Of a stretch of 64,000 nt of DNA, positions 27,877-36,438 are shown piece by piece. Location: positions 1 to 64,000 of the forward strand of contig NZ_JAKRRY010000011.1 in assembly GCF_026191675.1 (NCBI RefSeq), written 5' to 3'. Origin of the DNA: Vibrio qingdaonensis. Lineage in GTDB: Bacteria > Pseudomonadota > Gammaproteobacteria > Enterobacterales > Vibrionaceae. The notes beneath the pieces are model-generated. The model was not told the DNA's origin. It was given only the letters and a program-made list of their open reading frames with translations, and did no database searches. Both the position numbers and the translations under genes were made by a program. Every line of letters starts with the position of its first letter. Within the stretch, counting starts at the first letter, position 1.

Positions 27877-28873
27877 GATCGCATCCGCTGAGTTGCTCTG
27901 TTAGCTGGTAGAAATGATGACCCGATGTGTCCAACTGAATATAACGGATACCTTTCGACTGTAACTGCTGCTTTATATTGTCCTGATGCGCTTGACGGGT
28001 GGCGTTGAAAGCTTCAAGTTTTGTTTGGTACGTGCTATCCACCATGACCTGATAGTCACCGTCGCTAAAATACGAGGTGTCATTCACAATGAGCGCTTGC
28101 TCCATAGGATCTTGCACGGCCAAGCACACGACGTCATTGTGACGTTTGAGTTGAGTCATAAGCCGAGAACTGTTGTCGTCAAAATCGAAAAAATCACTAA
28201 TGACCACCACTAATGATCCTTGAGTACGTTGTAGCAGCATACGATTCAATGCTCGATTTAAATTAGGTTTACCCTGCAAAGAGTGACGCCTACATGCATT
28301 TGAAACGAGGTTAAGGTGGAGACTTTCTAATGTTCGAAACAAACGTAATAGTGCGTTTTGTGACTGGCTAGGTTTAAACCAATGCAGCGATTCATCATCA
28401 ACGACGACAGCCCCGATCCGATCGCCTTGCCTCAATACTTGCCAACTGCAAGCAGCCAGTAATTGGGCAGCCACCACCGATTTCATGGTTTGCTGCGACG
28501 AAAAGAACATACTTGTACCCTGTTCGACACAAAACAACACGGCTCGATCTTTCTCTTGCTGATGTACTCGAACGTGTGGCTGATTCGTTTTCATTGTCAC
28601 CAGCCAATCAATATTACGCACATCATCCCCGGCTTGATAATGACGATACTCTTCAAAATCTAGCCCTCTTCCTCTTAACGACGATGGATGGCTACCCGCT
28701 AAGCGGCTGGCGACTTTATTTGAAGACGGCAAAGAAAATGCGTGGCTCCATTGCTTAGTCATGATCAAATCACTAACACTTACCGCGACTCTGGGATCCA
28801 TAGTATTTACCTTAGCGCTATTTACCTCAGAACTGTTTACCTCAGGGCGATTTACCACACTGCAATCTGGCAT
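27863..28873 (-). CDS. DUF58 protein (MoxR partner)
   Basis: 336 residues. The DUF58 core is clear: 'GRGLDFEEYRHYQAGDDVRNIDWLVTMKTNQPHVRVHQQEKDRAV'-like region (about 70-110; the signature residues are DFEEYRxYxxGDDxRxIDW) and the beta-alpha VWA-like segment '...LVVVISDFFDF' near 225. DUF58 proteins accompany MoxR ATPases. The first 25 residues carry a repeated V-N-x-x-E motif from a 15-base tandem DNA repeat and precede the usual family start. It lies 2 bases after the MoxR gene. Confidence 0.88.
   Translation of the reverse strand: MPDCSVVNRPEVNSSEVNSAKVNTMDPRVAVSVSDLIMTKQWSHAFSLPSSNKVASRLAGSHPSSLRGRGLDFEEYRHYQAGDDVRNIDWLVTMKTNQPHVRVHQQEKDRAVLFCVEQGTSMFFSSQQTMKSVVAAQLLAACSWQVLRQGDRIGAVVVDDESLHWFKPSQSQNALLRLFRTLESLHLNLVSNACRRHSLQGKPNLNRALNRMLLQRTQGSLVVVISDFFDFDDNSSRLMTQLKRHNDVVCLAVQDPMEQALIVNDTSYFSDGDYQVMVDSTYQTKLEAFNATRQAHQDNIKQQLQSKGIRYIQLDTSGHHFYQLTEQLSGCDHVKK
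28806..28856. repeat. 15-base tandem repeat in the 5' end of the DUF58 gene
   Basis: Three copies of TTTACC(T)nAGnnCnn-type 15-base units start at 28806, 28821 and 28836, with a partial fourth at 28851. Read on the minus strand each gives V-N-x-x-E/K. The unit length is 5 codons, so copy-number changes stay in frame. Confidence 0.75.
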
Positions 28874-28875
28874 CG

Positions 28876-29874
28876 CTAACTTAATGCGACTTGAAGTAAC
28901 AGCTCATCAACAACACGCGCCGTTGTGATACCTTCCGCTACCGCATCGAAACTGAGTGTAAGACGATGCCCTAAAACGAAAGGCGCAACCGCTCTGACAT
29001 CATCTGGAGAGACAAAATCCCGCCCAGAAATATAAGCATGAGCACGACTGCAACGATCGAGAGCGATTGATGCTCGTGGGCTCACCCCAACCTCAATCCA
29101 GTTGGCTAAGTGACTATGTCGATAACTATCTGGTAGTCTTGTGGCCATGACAAGATCCACCATATATTGGTCAATCGAGTCTGATACATAGATGTTTTTT
29201 ACCGCTTCACGCGCCGCTACGAGCGTACTTAACCCGTAACGCTCATGCCAATGCTCAGCACTCGCGTCATCAAGCGGTAATTGTTCGTTATCCTTATCTT
29301 CACCGCGAACCAAACGGATAATATCCATTTCTGACTGTGCTGATGGGTAGCCCACAGACACCTTCATAATAAATCGGTCCATCTGTGCTTCAGGTAAAGG
29401 ATAAGTCCCCTCTTGCTCAAGAGGATTTTGTGTCGCCAGCACCATAAAAGGCTGTGGCAGAGGTTTTGAATCACCCGCAACAGTGACGGTTCCTTCTGCC
29501 ATGGCTTCAAGTAATGCAGCTTGCACTTTGGCAGGTGAGCGATTAATTTCATCAGCCAGTACAATGGCGTTAAAAATCGGACCGGGCTGAAACTCAAGTT
29601 TGCCCTCTTCATGCTGATAGACTTGCGTGCCAGTAATGTCCGATGGCAGAAGATCAGGCGTAAACTGAATGCGGCTAAATGACAAGTTTAGCGTGTCTGC
29701 TAATGTTTTTACCGCTCGCGTTTTCGCTGTGCCCGGCAGCCCCTCTAACAAAATGTGACCACCAGTAATCAAGCCAATAACCATTGCTTTGGTCACATGG
29801 TGCTGACCAACAATATTGCCATTAACCTGCTCAATAAGCTCAGTGATAGGCATGTACGGAACGTGAGTCATCAT
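28876..29874 (-). CDS. MoxR-family AAA+ ATPase
   Basis: 332 residues. Walker A 'GLPGTAKTRAVKTL' (about 42-55), Walker B 'AIVLADEINRSPAKVQ' near 107-120, sensor 1 'MVLATQNPLEQEGTYPLPEAQMDRF' region (about 150-175, key residues ATQNP and DRF) and a C-terminal lid. This is a MoxR ATPase of the MRP branch, a chaperone-like motor that acts with VWA and DUF58 partners. In methylotrophs a MoxR relative (MxaR) helps load calcium into methanol dehydrogenase. It overlaps the TPR gene by 4 bases (ATGA). Confidence 0.93.
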   Translation of the reverse strand: MMTHVPYMPITELIEQVNGNIVGQHHVTKAMVIGLITGGHILLEGLPGTAKTRAVKTLADTLNLSFSRIQFTPDLLPSDITGTQVYQHEEGKLEFQPGPIFNAIVLADEINRSPAKVQAALLEAMAEGTVTVAGDSKPLPQPFMVLATQNPLEQEGTYPLPEAQMDRFIMKVSVGYPSAQSEMDIIRLVRGEDKDNEQLPLDDASAEHWHERYGLSTLVAAREAVKNIYVSDSIDQYMVDLVMATRLPDSYRHSHLANWIEVGVSPRASIALDRCSRAHAYISGRDFVSPDDVRAVAPFVLGHRLTLSFDAVAEGITTARVVDELLLQVALS

Positions 29875-30884
29875 CGGTCCTCTGCGAGAGATAGTTTGGA
29901 ATGATCATATTTTTCGGTTAGTGCGCGTAATGCCGGTTCTGGATACCATTTACTCAGCTCATTAAGACACGCAGCGGATTCTGCTGTTAACGCGAGTTTG
30001 GTTTCACAAAGTGAATAGAGATATTGAGGTTCTGCCTGTTGCCCGTAGGCTTTCTCAAACAACCCTATGGCTTGCTCTGGCTGTTGTTTTGCCAACATAA
30101 GACCAAGTAAATAAGCATGCGCGGCACTCTCTATTTCAATCTGGTAAGCCACTTGCATGTGCTCAATGGCAGCAGAATACTGCTGAGTCCGCCAATAGGT
30201 CAGAGCTAGCCGCTGATGCAACATAGAACTGTCCGGGTAACTCGATACTCCCTGCTCTAGTACGTCTAACGATCGGCTCTCTTGCTTTGTGTCTTGGTAG
30301 AGTGCAGCCAAAGCCATCACTACATTCGGTTGATTATTTAATTCCGTTTCAAGCAGTAGCAGCTGCTCCGCTTCAGTGTATTGCTGGCGCATTCGATAAA
30401 ACCACGCCGTGTCCAGACGCCCATTAGCTGTGTCCTGCACTTTCATCAATTGATCATCGATCGCCGGATTCAATATCTGTCGATAGCGCTCCGGCACCTG
30501 ACGCCAAAGTGGCGCGAGTGTACGAACAGCCAATGCTTGTACTTCAGGAGCATCATCATTCAGCAGCGGAGCGACCACATCCCATTTCGCCCTGCCTTGC
30601 CAACGCTGCGTTGCATAAATACTGGCTAATCGTAGCTCTAGCGTTGCTGATCTAGACGCTCGCCCAATCGCAATAATGGCATTCGCTCCTGTGTAATTGC
30701 CCAACATTTGCGTCGCAGCAATACGTTGTTCAATCGGTAAGGTAATATCTTGTGACTGCTCGGCGAGCACAGACTCATGACGTTCAAAAGAAGGCGTTGC
30801 GTAGATGGGTAAGGCAACAACGCAAGCGAGCACCATAAACCACGTAACAACCAAGCTTTTCAGGCGCGCTTGTCTTCGGCACAT
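29871..30884 (-). CDS. Exported HEAT/TPR protein, paralogous to the cytochrome tail
   Basis: 337 residues. A signal peptide (about 1-30) is followed by a HEAT-like segment ('AIIAIGRASRSATLELRLASI', 'APEVQALAVRTLAPLWRQV') and TPR-like repeats (about 160-310, ending 'EPQYLYSLCETKLAL'). The same order and several identical positions occur in residues 495-760 of the eight-heme cytochrome ('LIALGRAVKHENEMIRLGAI', 'NPQHLYAQCDVLA'). It is probably a heme-free periplasmic scaffold. TAATG overlap with the upstream gene and ATGA with MoxR show coupled translation. Confidence 0.75.
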   Translation of the reverse strand: MCRRQARLKSLVVTWFMVLACVVALPIYATPSFERHESVLAEQSQDITLPIEQRIAATQMLGNYTGANAIIAIGRASRSATLELRLASIYATQRWQGRAKWDVVAPLLNDDAPEVQALAVRTLAPLWRQVPERYRQILNPAIDDQLMKVQDTANGRLDTAWFYRMRQQYTEAEQLLLLETELNNQPNVVMALAALYQDTKQESRSLDVLEQGVSSYPDSSMLHQRLALTYWRTQQYSAAIEHMQVAYQIEIESAAHAYLLGLMLAKQQPEQAIGLFEKAYGQQAEPQYLYSLCETKLALTAESAACLNELSKWYPEPALRALTEKYDHSKLSLAEDR

Positions 30885-31411
30885 TAAAACGTTTCCTCGT
30901 CCCGGATTTGCTGATTAAGCGCCTCAGCTTTGATCATTAACGCATGTAAAAAATAGACTTCTGTCGTTTGCGGCATATCATGTATTGCCAACCAATCATT
31001 GACGGCGTGCAACGTATCTTTGTATAAAAGATCGGCTTGAGGTTTTTGCTCTAGATATGCCAGCTCGCGCAATGACGTGACTAAATCTGGATAGGCCATT
31101 TCTGGCATCACCAACGCCCTCATTTCTTGATGATAAACTTGCTCCAACACATCATGGTTTCCTTTCGCGATTTGATAATTTGAGCGCTTAACCTGATAAG
31201 GTTCACCACACTCAGAGTGCTTAGGCTTCTGTTGACAAAAGTTGAACTGTGTCGCGAATGACGTGTAACGAATACTCTTATTCTCGAACGCGAGAGCAAG
31301 GATTTTCTCAACCTGCTGAGGAGGAAAGCGTTGCTCAATGTCTTGTGCCACAGCGTGACCGGAAAGTTGCAACAACAGGATTATGATCAAAATTTTACCG
31401 ATGTTCTTCAT
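30884..31411 (-). CDS. Small exported protein of unknown function
   Basis: 175 residues from ATG 31411, which has GGAG with a good spacing; two further in-frame starts (31417, GTG 31423) lie just upstream. A Sec signal peptide (about 1-23, 'MKNIGKILIIILLLQLSGHA') precedes a helical, charged mature part with a Cys pair in 'FNFCQQKPKHSECGE' that could form a disulphide. No family recognised. Its place between the sulfatase maturase and the TPR protein suggests a periplasmic partner of the sulfatase system. Confidence 0.7.
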   Translation of the reverse strand: MKNIGKILIIILLLQLSGHAVAQDIEQRFPPQQVEKILALAFENKSIRYTSFATQFNFCQQKPKHSECGEPYQVKRSNYQIAKGNHDVLEQVYHQEMRALVMPEMAYPDLVTSLRELAYLEQKPQADLLYKDTLHAVNDWLAIHDMPQTTEVYFLHALMIKAEALNQQIRDEETF

Positions 31412-31423
31412 CCTCATCTCCAC

Positions 31424-32728
31424 CTAGTTAAAACGAACTTTCATAGCATCAGCGTTAATTGTCTTATGGACGGGGTAACCCATAGTGGCAACAATCATCG
31501 AAATATACGGGTCGATATGAGTAAAAAACTGTTTCCACCCCCCACACAAATAATTAAGCCCTTGCTCACCTTCAAGCGTTTTAATAAAGCGATTTTTGGG
31601 ACACTCACCAAAACACGCGAACTGGTAGCTACATTCTCTACACTGTTTTGGAAGAGTGCCTTCCTTGGCGTTCCCAAACTCTTGCTGCCCTTTAGAAAAC
31701 TGCAGCTCTTCTAATGCCGCATCATTGATATTGCCAAGCTTGTAATCCGGATAAACATAATGGTCACAAGAAAATACGTCGCCATTGTGTTCAATAGCCA
31801 GACCCTTACCGCACATTGGTGCTAATACACACAATGGATTGACTCGCCCCATCCATGACTCGATACACGCTTCAAAATAAGGCACGTTCACCTGACCAAT
31901 ATCATTCTCTAACCACTCATCAAAAATGGTGCACAAAAACTGCCCCCACTGAGCATCAGAAACACACCACGGCTCAACTATAGATTGAGGGTGTTTAGGA
32001 TCGGTTTCTGGCATTCCTTGAAACAATATGTCTGCTTCCGGCCATTGCTGTGGCGCTGTATCACGAAAAGACTTGGGTTCAACGATAGGGATAAACTGCA
32101 TTTGCGGAGAGCGAACGACATCGCGTAAAAAGCGATAGACCTCATGAGGGTTTGCACCTGATATATTGTTTACACAAGTGAGCGTTGCAAAGTTCACCTG
32201 ATGTTTATGTAGAATTTCAACACCCTTCATCGTTTGTTTGAACGTTCCCCTGCCAGACCGGTTCGTGCGATACGTGTTGTGAATCATCTCTGGCCCATCA
32301 AGACTAATGCCAACCATAAACTTGTTTTTACTTAGAAACTTGCCCCACTCGTCATTCAGTAACGTGCCATTGGTTTGCAGGTTATTCTCAATTTTCACGC
32401 CTTCCGGTCGGTATTTTTTTTGTAGCCGAACCACGTCACGAAAAAAATTTACCCCAAGTAACGTCGGCTCTCCACCCTGCCAATGAAACACAATCTCAGG
32501 ATAATTTTGCTGTTCAATGTATGACTTGATGTAGTGTTCAAGCATGTCTGGTGACATTTGGCTGCCACAACCTTTTTCATGCCCCAACAATTCTTCTTTA
32601 CTTAAGTAATAGCAGTAAGTGCAATCAATATTACAAGCAGAGCCAATAGGCTTCGTCATAATATTCATTCTCTTAACTGGTTGACTAAGTGATGGAGATG
32701 GATCAAAACACTGTGTTTTCTGGGACAT
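31424..32728 (-). CDS. Anaerobic-type sulfatase-maturating enzyme (radical SAM)
   Basis: 434 residues from ATG 32728 (GAGG upstream). The radical-SAM triad C-x3-C-x2-C reads 'CNIDCTYCYY' at 32-39, followed by 'VFHWQGGEPTLLG'. The C-terminal SPASM region has the cysteines for two further clusters ('CGKGLAIEHNGDVFSCDHYVYP', 'CRECSYQFACFGECPKNRF'). anSMEs oxidise the active-site Cys or Ser of sulfatases to formylglycine in the cytoplasm using SAM. It follows sulfatase 2 by 191 bases with a terminator between, and starts the MoxR/VWA gene chain. Confidence 0.93.
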   Translation of the reverse strand: MSQKTQCFDPSPSLSQPVKRMNIMTKPIGSACNIDCTYCYYLSKEELLGHEKGCGSQMSPDMLEHYIKSYIEQQNYPEIVFHWQGGEPTLLGVNFFRDVVRLQKKYRPEGVKIENNLQTNGTLLNDEWGKFLSKNKFMVGISLDGPEMIHNTYRTNRSGRGTFKQTMKGVEILHKHQVNFATLTCVNNISGANPHEVYRFLRDVVRSPQMQFIPIVEPKSFRDTAPQQWPEADILFQGMPETDPKHPQSIVEPWCVSDAQWGQFLCTIFDEWLENDIGQVNVPYFEACIESWMGRVNPLCVLAPMCGKGLAIEHNGDVFSCDHYVYPDYKLGNINDAALEELQFSKGQQEFGNAKEGTLPKQCRECSYQFACFGECPKNRFIKTLEGEQGLNYLCGGWKQFFTHIDPYISMIVATMGYPVHKTINADAMKVRFN

Positions 32729-32876
32729 TTTGAAGCCTCGCGTTGGGTTCACATACCGTGTGACTAGCGCTTCCTTGTATTTATCGAGCCGCTATTATCT
32801 CGCGCTAGGTGAGTCTGGTAATCGGTAAATTTACTGCTTGCGAGCCAGAACGTTCTGTTATTTTTAAGCACAAAAA

Positions 32877-32898
32877 AGCCCGGTGACAACACCGGGCT
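32877..32898 (-). terminator. Intrinsic terminator between sulfatase 2 and the maturase gene
   Basis: AGCCCGGTG (32877-32885) pairs with CACCGGGCT (32890-32898), loop of 4, with a T-run on the minus strand. It probably limits read-through so that sulfatase is made in excess of the maturase and chaperone genes. Confidence 0.88.
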
Positions 32899-32919
32899 AA
32901 CCTTAAATATCTATTGGAA

Positions 32920-34497
32920 TTACTTGTACTGAGCGCGTTGCCAAATATTCATTTTTTCAACGATTTGGTCGATTGAAAATGAACCGGGTACTTGGCGTGG
33001 CGGGAACGCCTGGAAAGTTTGTAAGAACTGACCTGTCGTCGCTGCGCCTAAGTATAAGTAAGGCAAGTGCTCGATATACCATTTGGTATACATCCCTTCA
33101 TGATCAGCAATCTCGTAAGGGTCTTGACGCAAGTTGTACATTTTAGGCGCTCGTAGCTCTTCAAACGAGCAGTTCCACGTTTCTAAACCATGACAGTTGT
33201 TCACGCTGAACATCACCTTGTAATCCCCAACCCTTACCGCAGAAATATCACCGCCATCCGTTGCATAGATATAGTACTGACGTGGCCACGTTGCCAAGTT
33301 ATGCTGTGTGGTTGCTTGACCAGTTTTCAACGCTGGGAGTAAATTGTAGCCATCAAGATGTACTTTATATTCTGTTCCCTGAATTTTCTTGCCGGCCTTA
33401 AGATCCTCGACAATAGACGTGTCACCAGTCGCCGCCATAAAGGTTGGCATCCAGTCATTGTGCGCCGCAATCTCATTCGCAATAGAACCTGCTGGAATCT
33501 TATCTGGCCAACGCATCATGGCAGGCACGCGGTGTCCACCTTCCCAAGAAGAGTTTTTCTCACCGCGGAATCGAGCGGTACCGCCATCAGGCCAAGAAAG
33601 CTTTTCAACACCGTTATCGGTGGTGTAGCTTACAATCGTGTTGTCGGCAATGTTGAGTTCGTCCAATTTATCCAGTAGTTCTCCGACCATATTGTCGTGC
33701 TCTACCAAGCCATCACCGTAAATACCACCGCGCTTAGAGAGCCCTTTAGACTCTTCTTTAAGGTGTGTCCATACGTGCATGCGAGTCGCGTTAAACCATA
33801 CGAAAAATGGCGTGTTCTTTTCGTGTGCGCGGTCAATAAAGTCCAGTGCGGCGGTCAAAAATTCTTCATCCACGGTTTCCATACGCTTTTTGGTCAATGG
33901 CCCCGTGTCTTCGATTTTGCCATCTGCGTAGGAATGGATAACACCACGTGGTCCGAATTTCTGCTTGAACCATGGCATTTTGGGGTAGTCTTCGTGTTCT
34001 GGTTCTTCTTCAGCATTAAGGTGGTAAAGATTACCAAAGAACTCATCAAAGCCATGATTCGTTGGTAAATGTTCATCCAAATCACCTAGGTGATTTTTAC
34101 CAAACTGACCCGTCATATAGCCTTTTGCTTTCAGCATAGTCGCGATCGTCGGGTCTTCAGATTTAGAGCCTTGTTTTGCCCCTGGCATCCCCACTTTTGT
34201 CAGGCCAGTGCGCATTGGATGCTGACCTGTTATGAAGGCCGCCCGACCCGCAGTACATGAGTTCTCACCATAAAAATCGGTGAACAACACCCCCTCATTA
34301 GCAATACGGTCGATATTTGGCGTCCAGTGACCTGCCTGCCCTTTGGTGTAAGCACTCAAGTTATCGATACCGATGTCATCTCCCCAAATAGCCAGAATGT
34401 TGGGGCGAGAAGTATCTGTCGTTGCAAAGCCAGTCATTGACGTCACCGTCAATGCGGCACCTACCGCAAGTTGTAGAAAGGTTTTCTTTTGGAACAT
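32920..34497 (-). CDS. Exported type I sulfatase, Cys type (sulfatase 2)
   Basis: 525 residues. A signal peptide ends near residue 26 ('MTGFATT'). Motifs: 'NILAIWGDDIG' (metal Asp40-Asp41), 'NSCTAGRAAFITG' with Cys81 in C-T-A-G-R, 'GQFGKNHLGDLDEH', and 'SYTTDNGVEKLSW' for the second metal site. It is a close paralogue of sulfatase 1, with an inserted segment near residues 380-395. It heads the maturase-MoxR-Bat operon. A TAATCAGT-N6-ACTGATTA palindrome 60 bases upstream is a probable operator. Substrate unknown. Confidence 0.93.
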   Translation of the reverse strand: MFQKKTFLQLAVGAALTVTSMTGFATTDTSRPNILAIWGDDIGIDNLSAYTKGQAGHWTPNIDRIANEGVLFTDFYGENSCTAGRAAFITGQHPMRTGLTKVGMPGAKQGSKSEDPTIATMLKAKGYMTGQFGKNHLGDLDEHLPTNHGFDEFFGNLYHLNAEEEPEHEDYPKMPWFKQKFGPRGVIHSYADGKIEDTGPLTKKRMETVDEEFLTAALDFIDRAHEKNTPFFVWFNATRMHVWTHLKEESKGLSKRGGIYGDGLVEHDNMVGELLDKLDELNIADNTIVSYTTDNGVEKLSWPDGGTARFRGEKNSSWEGGHRVPAMMRWPDKIPAGSIANEIAAHNDWMPTFMAATGDTSIVEDLKAGKKIQGTEYKVHLDGYNLLPALKTGQATTQHNLATWPRQYYIYATDGGDISAVRVGDYKVMFSVNNCHGLETWNCSFEELRAPKMYNLRQDPYEIADHEGMYTKWYIEHLPYLYLGAATTGQFLQTFQAFPPRQVPGSFSIDQIVEKMNIWQRAQYK

Positions 34498-34839
34498 AGT
34501 TCAGACCTTGGATTAGATTTAAGTCGAACTTATTATTTAAGATGCTACTTTCTAGGTAATCAGTATATTTACTGATTATTAATTATTATTAAATAACTCT
34601 TTGATACATATCAAGATTAAACTTCATTCTCTTCTTTCGTAGCAAAAGCCGTTATTTATTGTAAATTGATTGCCGTCATTATTTGGTTGGTTTTATTACC
34701 TCAGCCGTAACAGTCTGTCATCATTCAGTAGTTTTACTGTATTTCACACCCCTATCCCTACTTAGAATCCCCCTGACTTACTACCCAAGTTAATTAGTTC
34801 TATTCGCATCACTTCAATATCAAAAATTTAGGTATCTCT
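34498..34839. other. Divergent promoter region, sulfatase 2 / yiaW
   Basis: 342 AT-rich bases with no gene. It must hold the promoters of sulfatase 2 (minus) and of the YiaW-like gene (plus). The main structure is the palindrome at 34557-34578. Confidence 0.6.
34557..34578. promoter_or_regulatory. 22-bp palindrome upstream of sulfatase 2
   Basis: TAATCAGT (34557-34564) and ACTGATTA (34571-34578) are exact inverted copies with a 6-base spacer, 60-80 bases before the sulfatase 2 start. The size fits a dimeric repressor or activator. I did not find a copy before sulfatase 1. Confidence 0.6.
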
Positions 34840-35163
34840 ATGTTAGATTACTTCGCCCTATTCCTCGTTTTTTTTGTATTTTTAACGCTTTTTTACGGGA
34901 TCATTGTTATTCATGATATCCCATATGAAATCGCTCACAAACGCAATCACCCACACCAAGATGCTATCCATGTTGCAGGTTGGGTCAGCTTGTTTACCTT
35001 ACACGCCATCTGGCCATTTCTATGGATTTGGGCAACGCTATACAAACCCGGTACAGGTTGGGGATTTACCGCGCAACAGACACAACAATTTCATTCAGAA
35101 CTGGAAAGTCTACGATCAGAATTGACGAGTTTAGAAAATAAAATAAACAGCATTAAGGACTAG
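34840..35163 (+). CDS. yiaW: DUF3302 inner-membrane protein (YiaW family)
   Basis: 107 residues: a long N-terminal membrane span (about 3-28), 'IVIHDIPYEIAHKRNHPH' linker (the family signature), a second span ('AGWVSLFTLHAIWPFLWIW', about 45-65) and a short helical tail. This is the E. coli YiaW / DUF3302 pattern. It lies 5 bases before a YiaV-like HlyD protein, the standard partner. Role unknown; the pair is presumed to form a membrane assembly. Confidence 0.9.
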   Translation: MLDYFALFLVFFVFLTLFYGIIVIHDIPYEIAHKRNHPHQDAIHVAGWVSLFTLHAIWPFLWIWATLYKPGTGWGFTAQQTQQFHSELESLRSELTSLENKINSIKD

Positions 35164-35168
35164 TTATT

Positions 35169-36362
35169 ATGGATATGTTAATTATTCTTACCTACACCGC
35201 AATATGTATTGCCATTTTCAAACTCTTTAAAATCCCATTAAATAAGTGGTCTGTACCAACCGCCGTTTTAGGTGGTATTGCAATACTAAGCACCATCATG
35301 ATCGCAATGAATTACAACCACCCTTATGCCAAATTTTCAAAAGAAGTATTTGTTTCTGTCCCTATTATTCCGCAAATTACCGGAACGGTAAAAGAGGTCC
35401 ATGCAAAAGCCAATATCCCTGTAAAAAAAGGAGCATTACTTTTTACCCTTGAAAATGAAAAGCAACAAATAGCACTACGTAAAGCAAAAGCCTCCTTAGA
35501 AGAAGCGAAAAGCGTTGCCTTTCAGAAAAACCAAGGCCTTAACTCTGCTATTGCCAACACAGATAAAGCAAAGGCAGCCGTCACCAAAGCGCAAGCAAAT
35601 TTGCAACGTTCACTCTCTTCTTACACTCGCTATGCCAAGGCGCATCAAACAGGAGGAGACAACTCACCATTTACTGACGGTCAAGTTGAACGCCAAAAAG
35701 AGCTGTATAATGCGGCAAAAGCGAGTGTGGATATTGCACTATCGGCATTACATGCCGCGGAGTCAGAGCAAGAACGAATACGCCTTGATTCCGAATCGCA
35801 TATCGATGGAGAAAATACCCGCGTGGCACAGTTGGTTGAAGTGGTGAAACAAGCGGAACTTGACTTAGAAAATACCTTTGTTCGAGCACCGACTAATGGA
35901 ACACCAACGCAGATAGCCCTTGCACCTGGATTTCGCGCTGCAACACTCCCGCTACGTCCATCAATGGTTTTTATCCCTGACACTGGAAAACGTCAAATTG
36001 CGGGCATGTTCTGGCAAAACTCATTACGCCGACTAAAGCCAGGGCTAGACGCCGAAATGATATTAGATTCGCAACCAGGTAAAGTGTTTACCGGCAAATT
36101 ATTAAGCGTATTGCCAGCCATGCGCGAGGGCGAAGTACAAGCCAATGGCACGCTGGTATCGGCCTCTACGCTCGCACGACATGGGTTTGCTGTTGGTATC
36201 ATTGAGCTAGACGAAGATCTTAACGACTATGAGCTACCAATGGGTGTTCAAGGACAAGCTGTCGTACTCAACCACGATGGGGACATCCTACACACTTCAA
36301 TTGTACGAAGAGTACTCATTCGCATGATGTCGTGGCTCAAGTACGTTTGGCCAATGAAATAA
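35169..36362 (+). CDS. yiaV: HlyD-family membrane adaptor (YiaV-like)
   Basis: 397 residues. Two membrane spans near the N-terminus (about 2-20, 33-48) are followed by a HlyD/EmrA layout: 'VPIIPQITGTVKEVHAKAN', a coiled hairpin rich in Ala and Lys (about 95-215), 'LDLENTFVRAPTNGTPTQIAL', and the beta-barrel. It resembles E. coli YiaV. It would span the periplasm as an adaptor, though no exporter is encoded nearby. The YiaW-YiaV pair is co-transcribed. Confidence 0.9.
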   Translation: MDMLIILTYTAICIAIFKLFKIPLNKWSVPTAVLGGIAILSTIMIAMNYNHPYAKFSKEVFVSVPIIPQITGTVKEVHAKANIPVKKGALLFTLENEKQQIALRKAKASLEEAKSVAFQKNQGLNSAIANTDKAKAAVTKAQANLQRSLSSYTRYAKAHQTGGDNSPFTDGQVERQKELYNAAKASVDIALSALHAAESEQERIRLDSESHIDGENTRVAQLVEVVKQAELDLENTFVRAPTNGTPTQIALAPGFRAATLPLRPSMVFIPDTGKRQIAGMFWQNSLRRLKPGLDAEMILDSQPGKVFTGKLLSVLPAMREGEVQANGTLVSASTLARHGFAVGIIELDEDLNDYELPMGVQGQAVVLNHDGDILHTSIVRRVLIRMMSWLKYVWPMK

Positions 36363-36376
36363 CGCCGCTTTCTTGT

Positions 36377-36420
36377 CACTCATAAAAAACCTCGGTCGAA
36401 GCCGAGGTTTTTTATGAGTG
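36377..36420. terminator. Bidirectional terminator with 19-bp perfect stem
   Basis: CACTCAT-AAAAAA-CCTCGG (36377-36395) and its exact complement (36402-36420) enclose a 6-base loop. The A/T tracts inside the stem let it work on both strands, between the converging YiaV gene and the gene at 36439. Confidence 0.93.
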
Positions 36421-36438
36421 ATGGATTGTCGATGACTT

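Noticed and set aside
33697..34068. 123-codon plus-strand frame inside sulfatase 2
   Set aside because: Antisense to conserved sulfatase motifs, with no start signal and no family resemblance.
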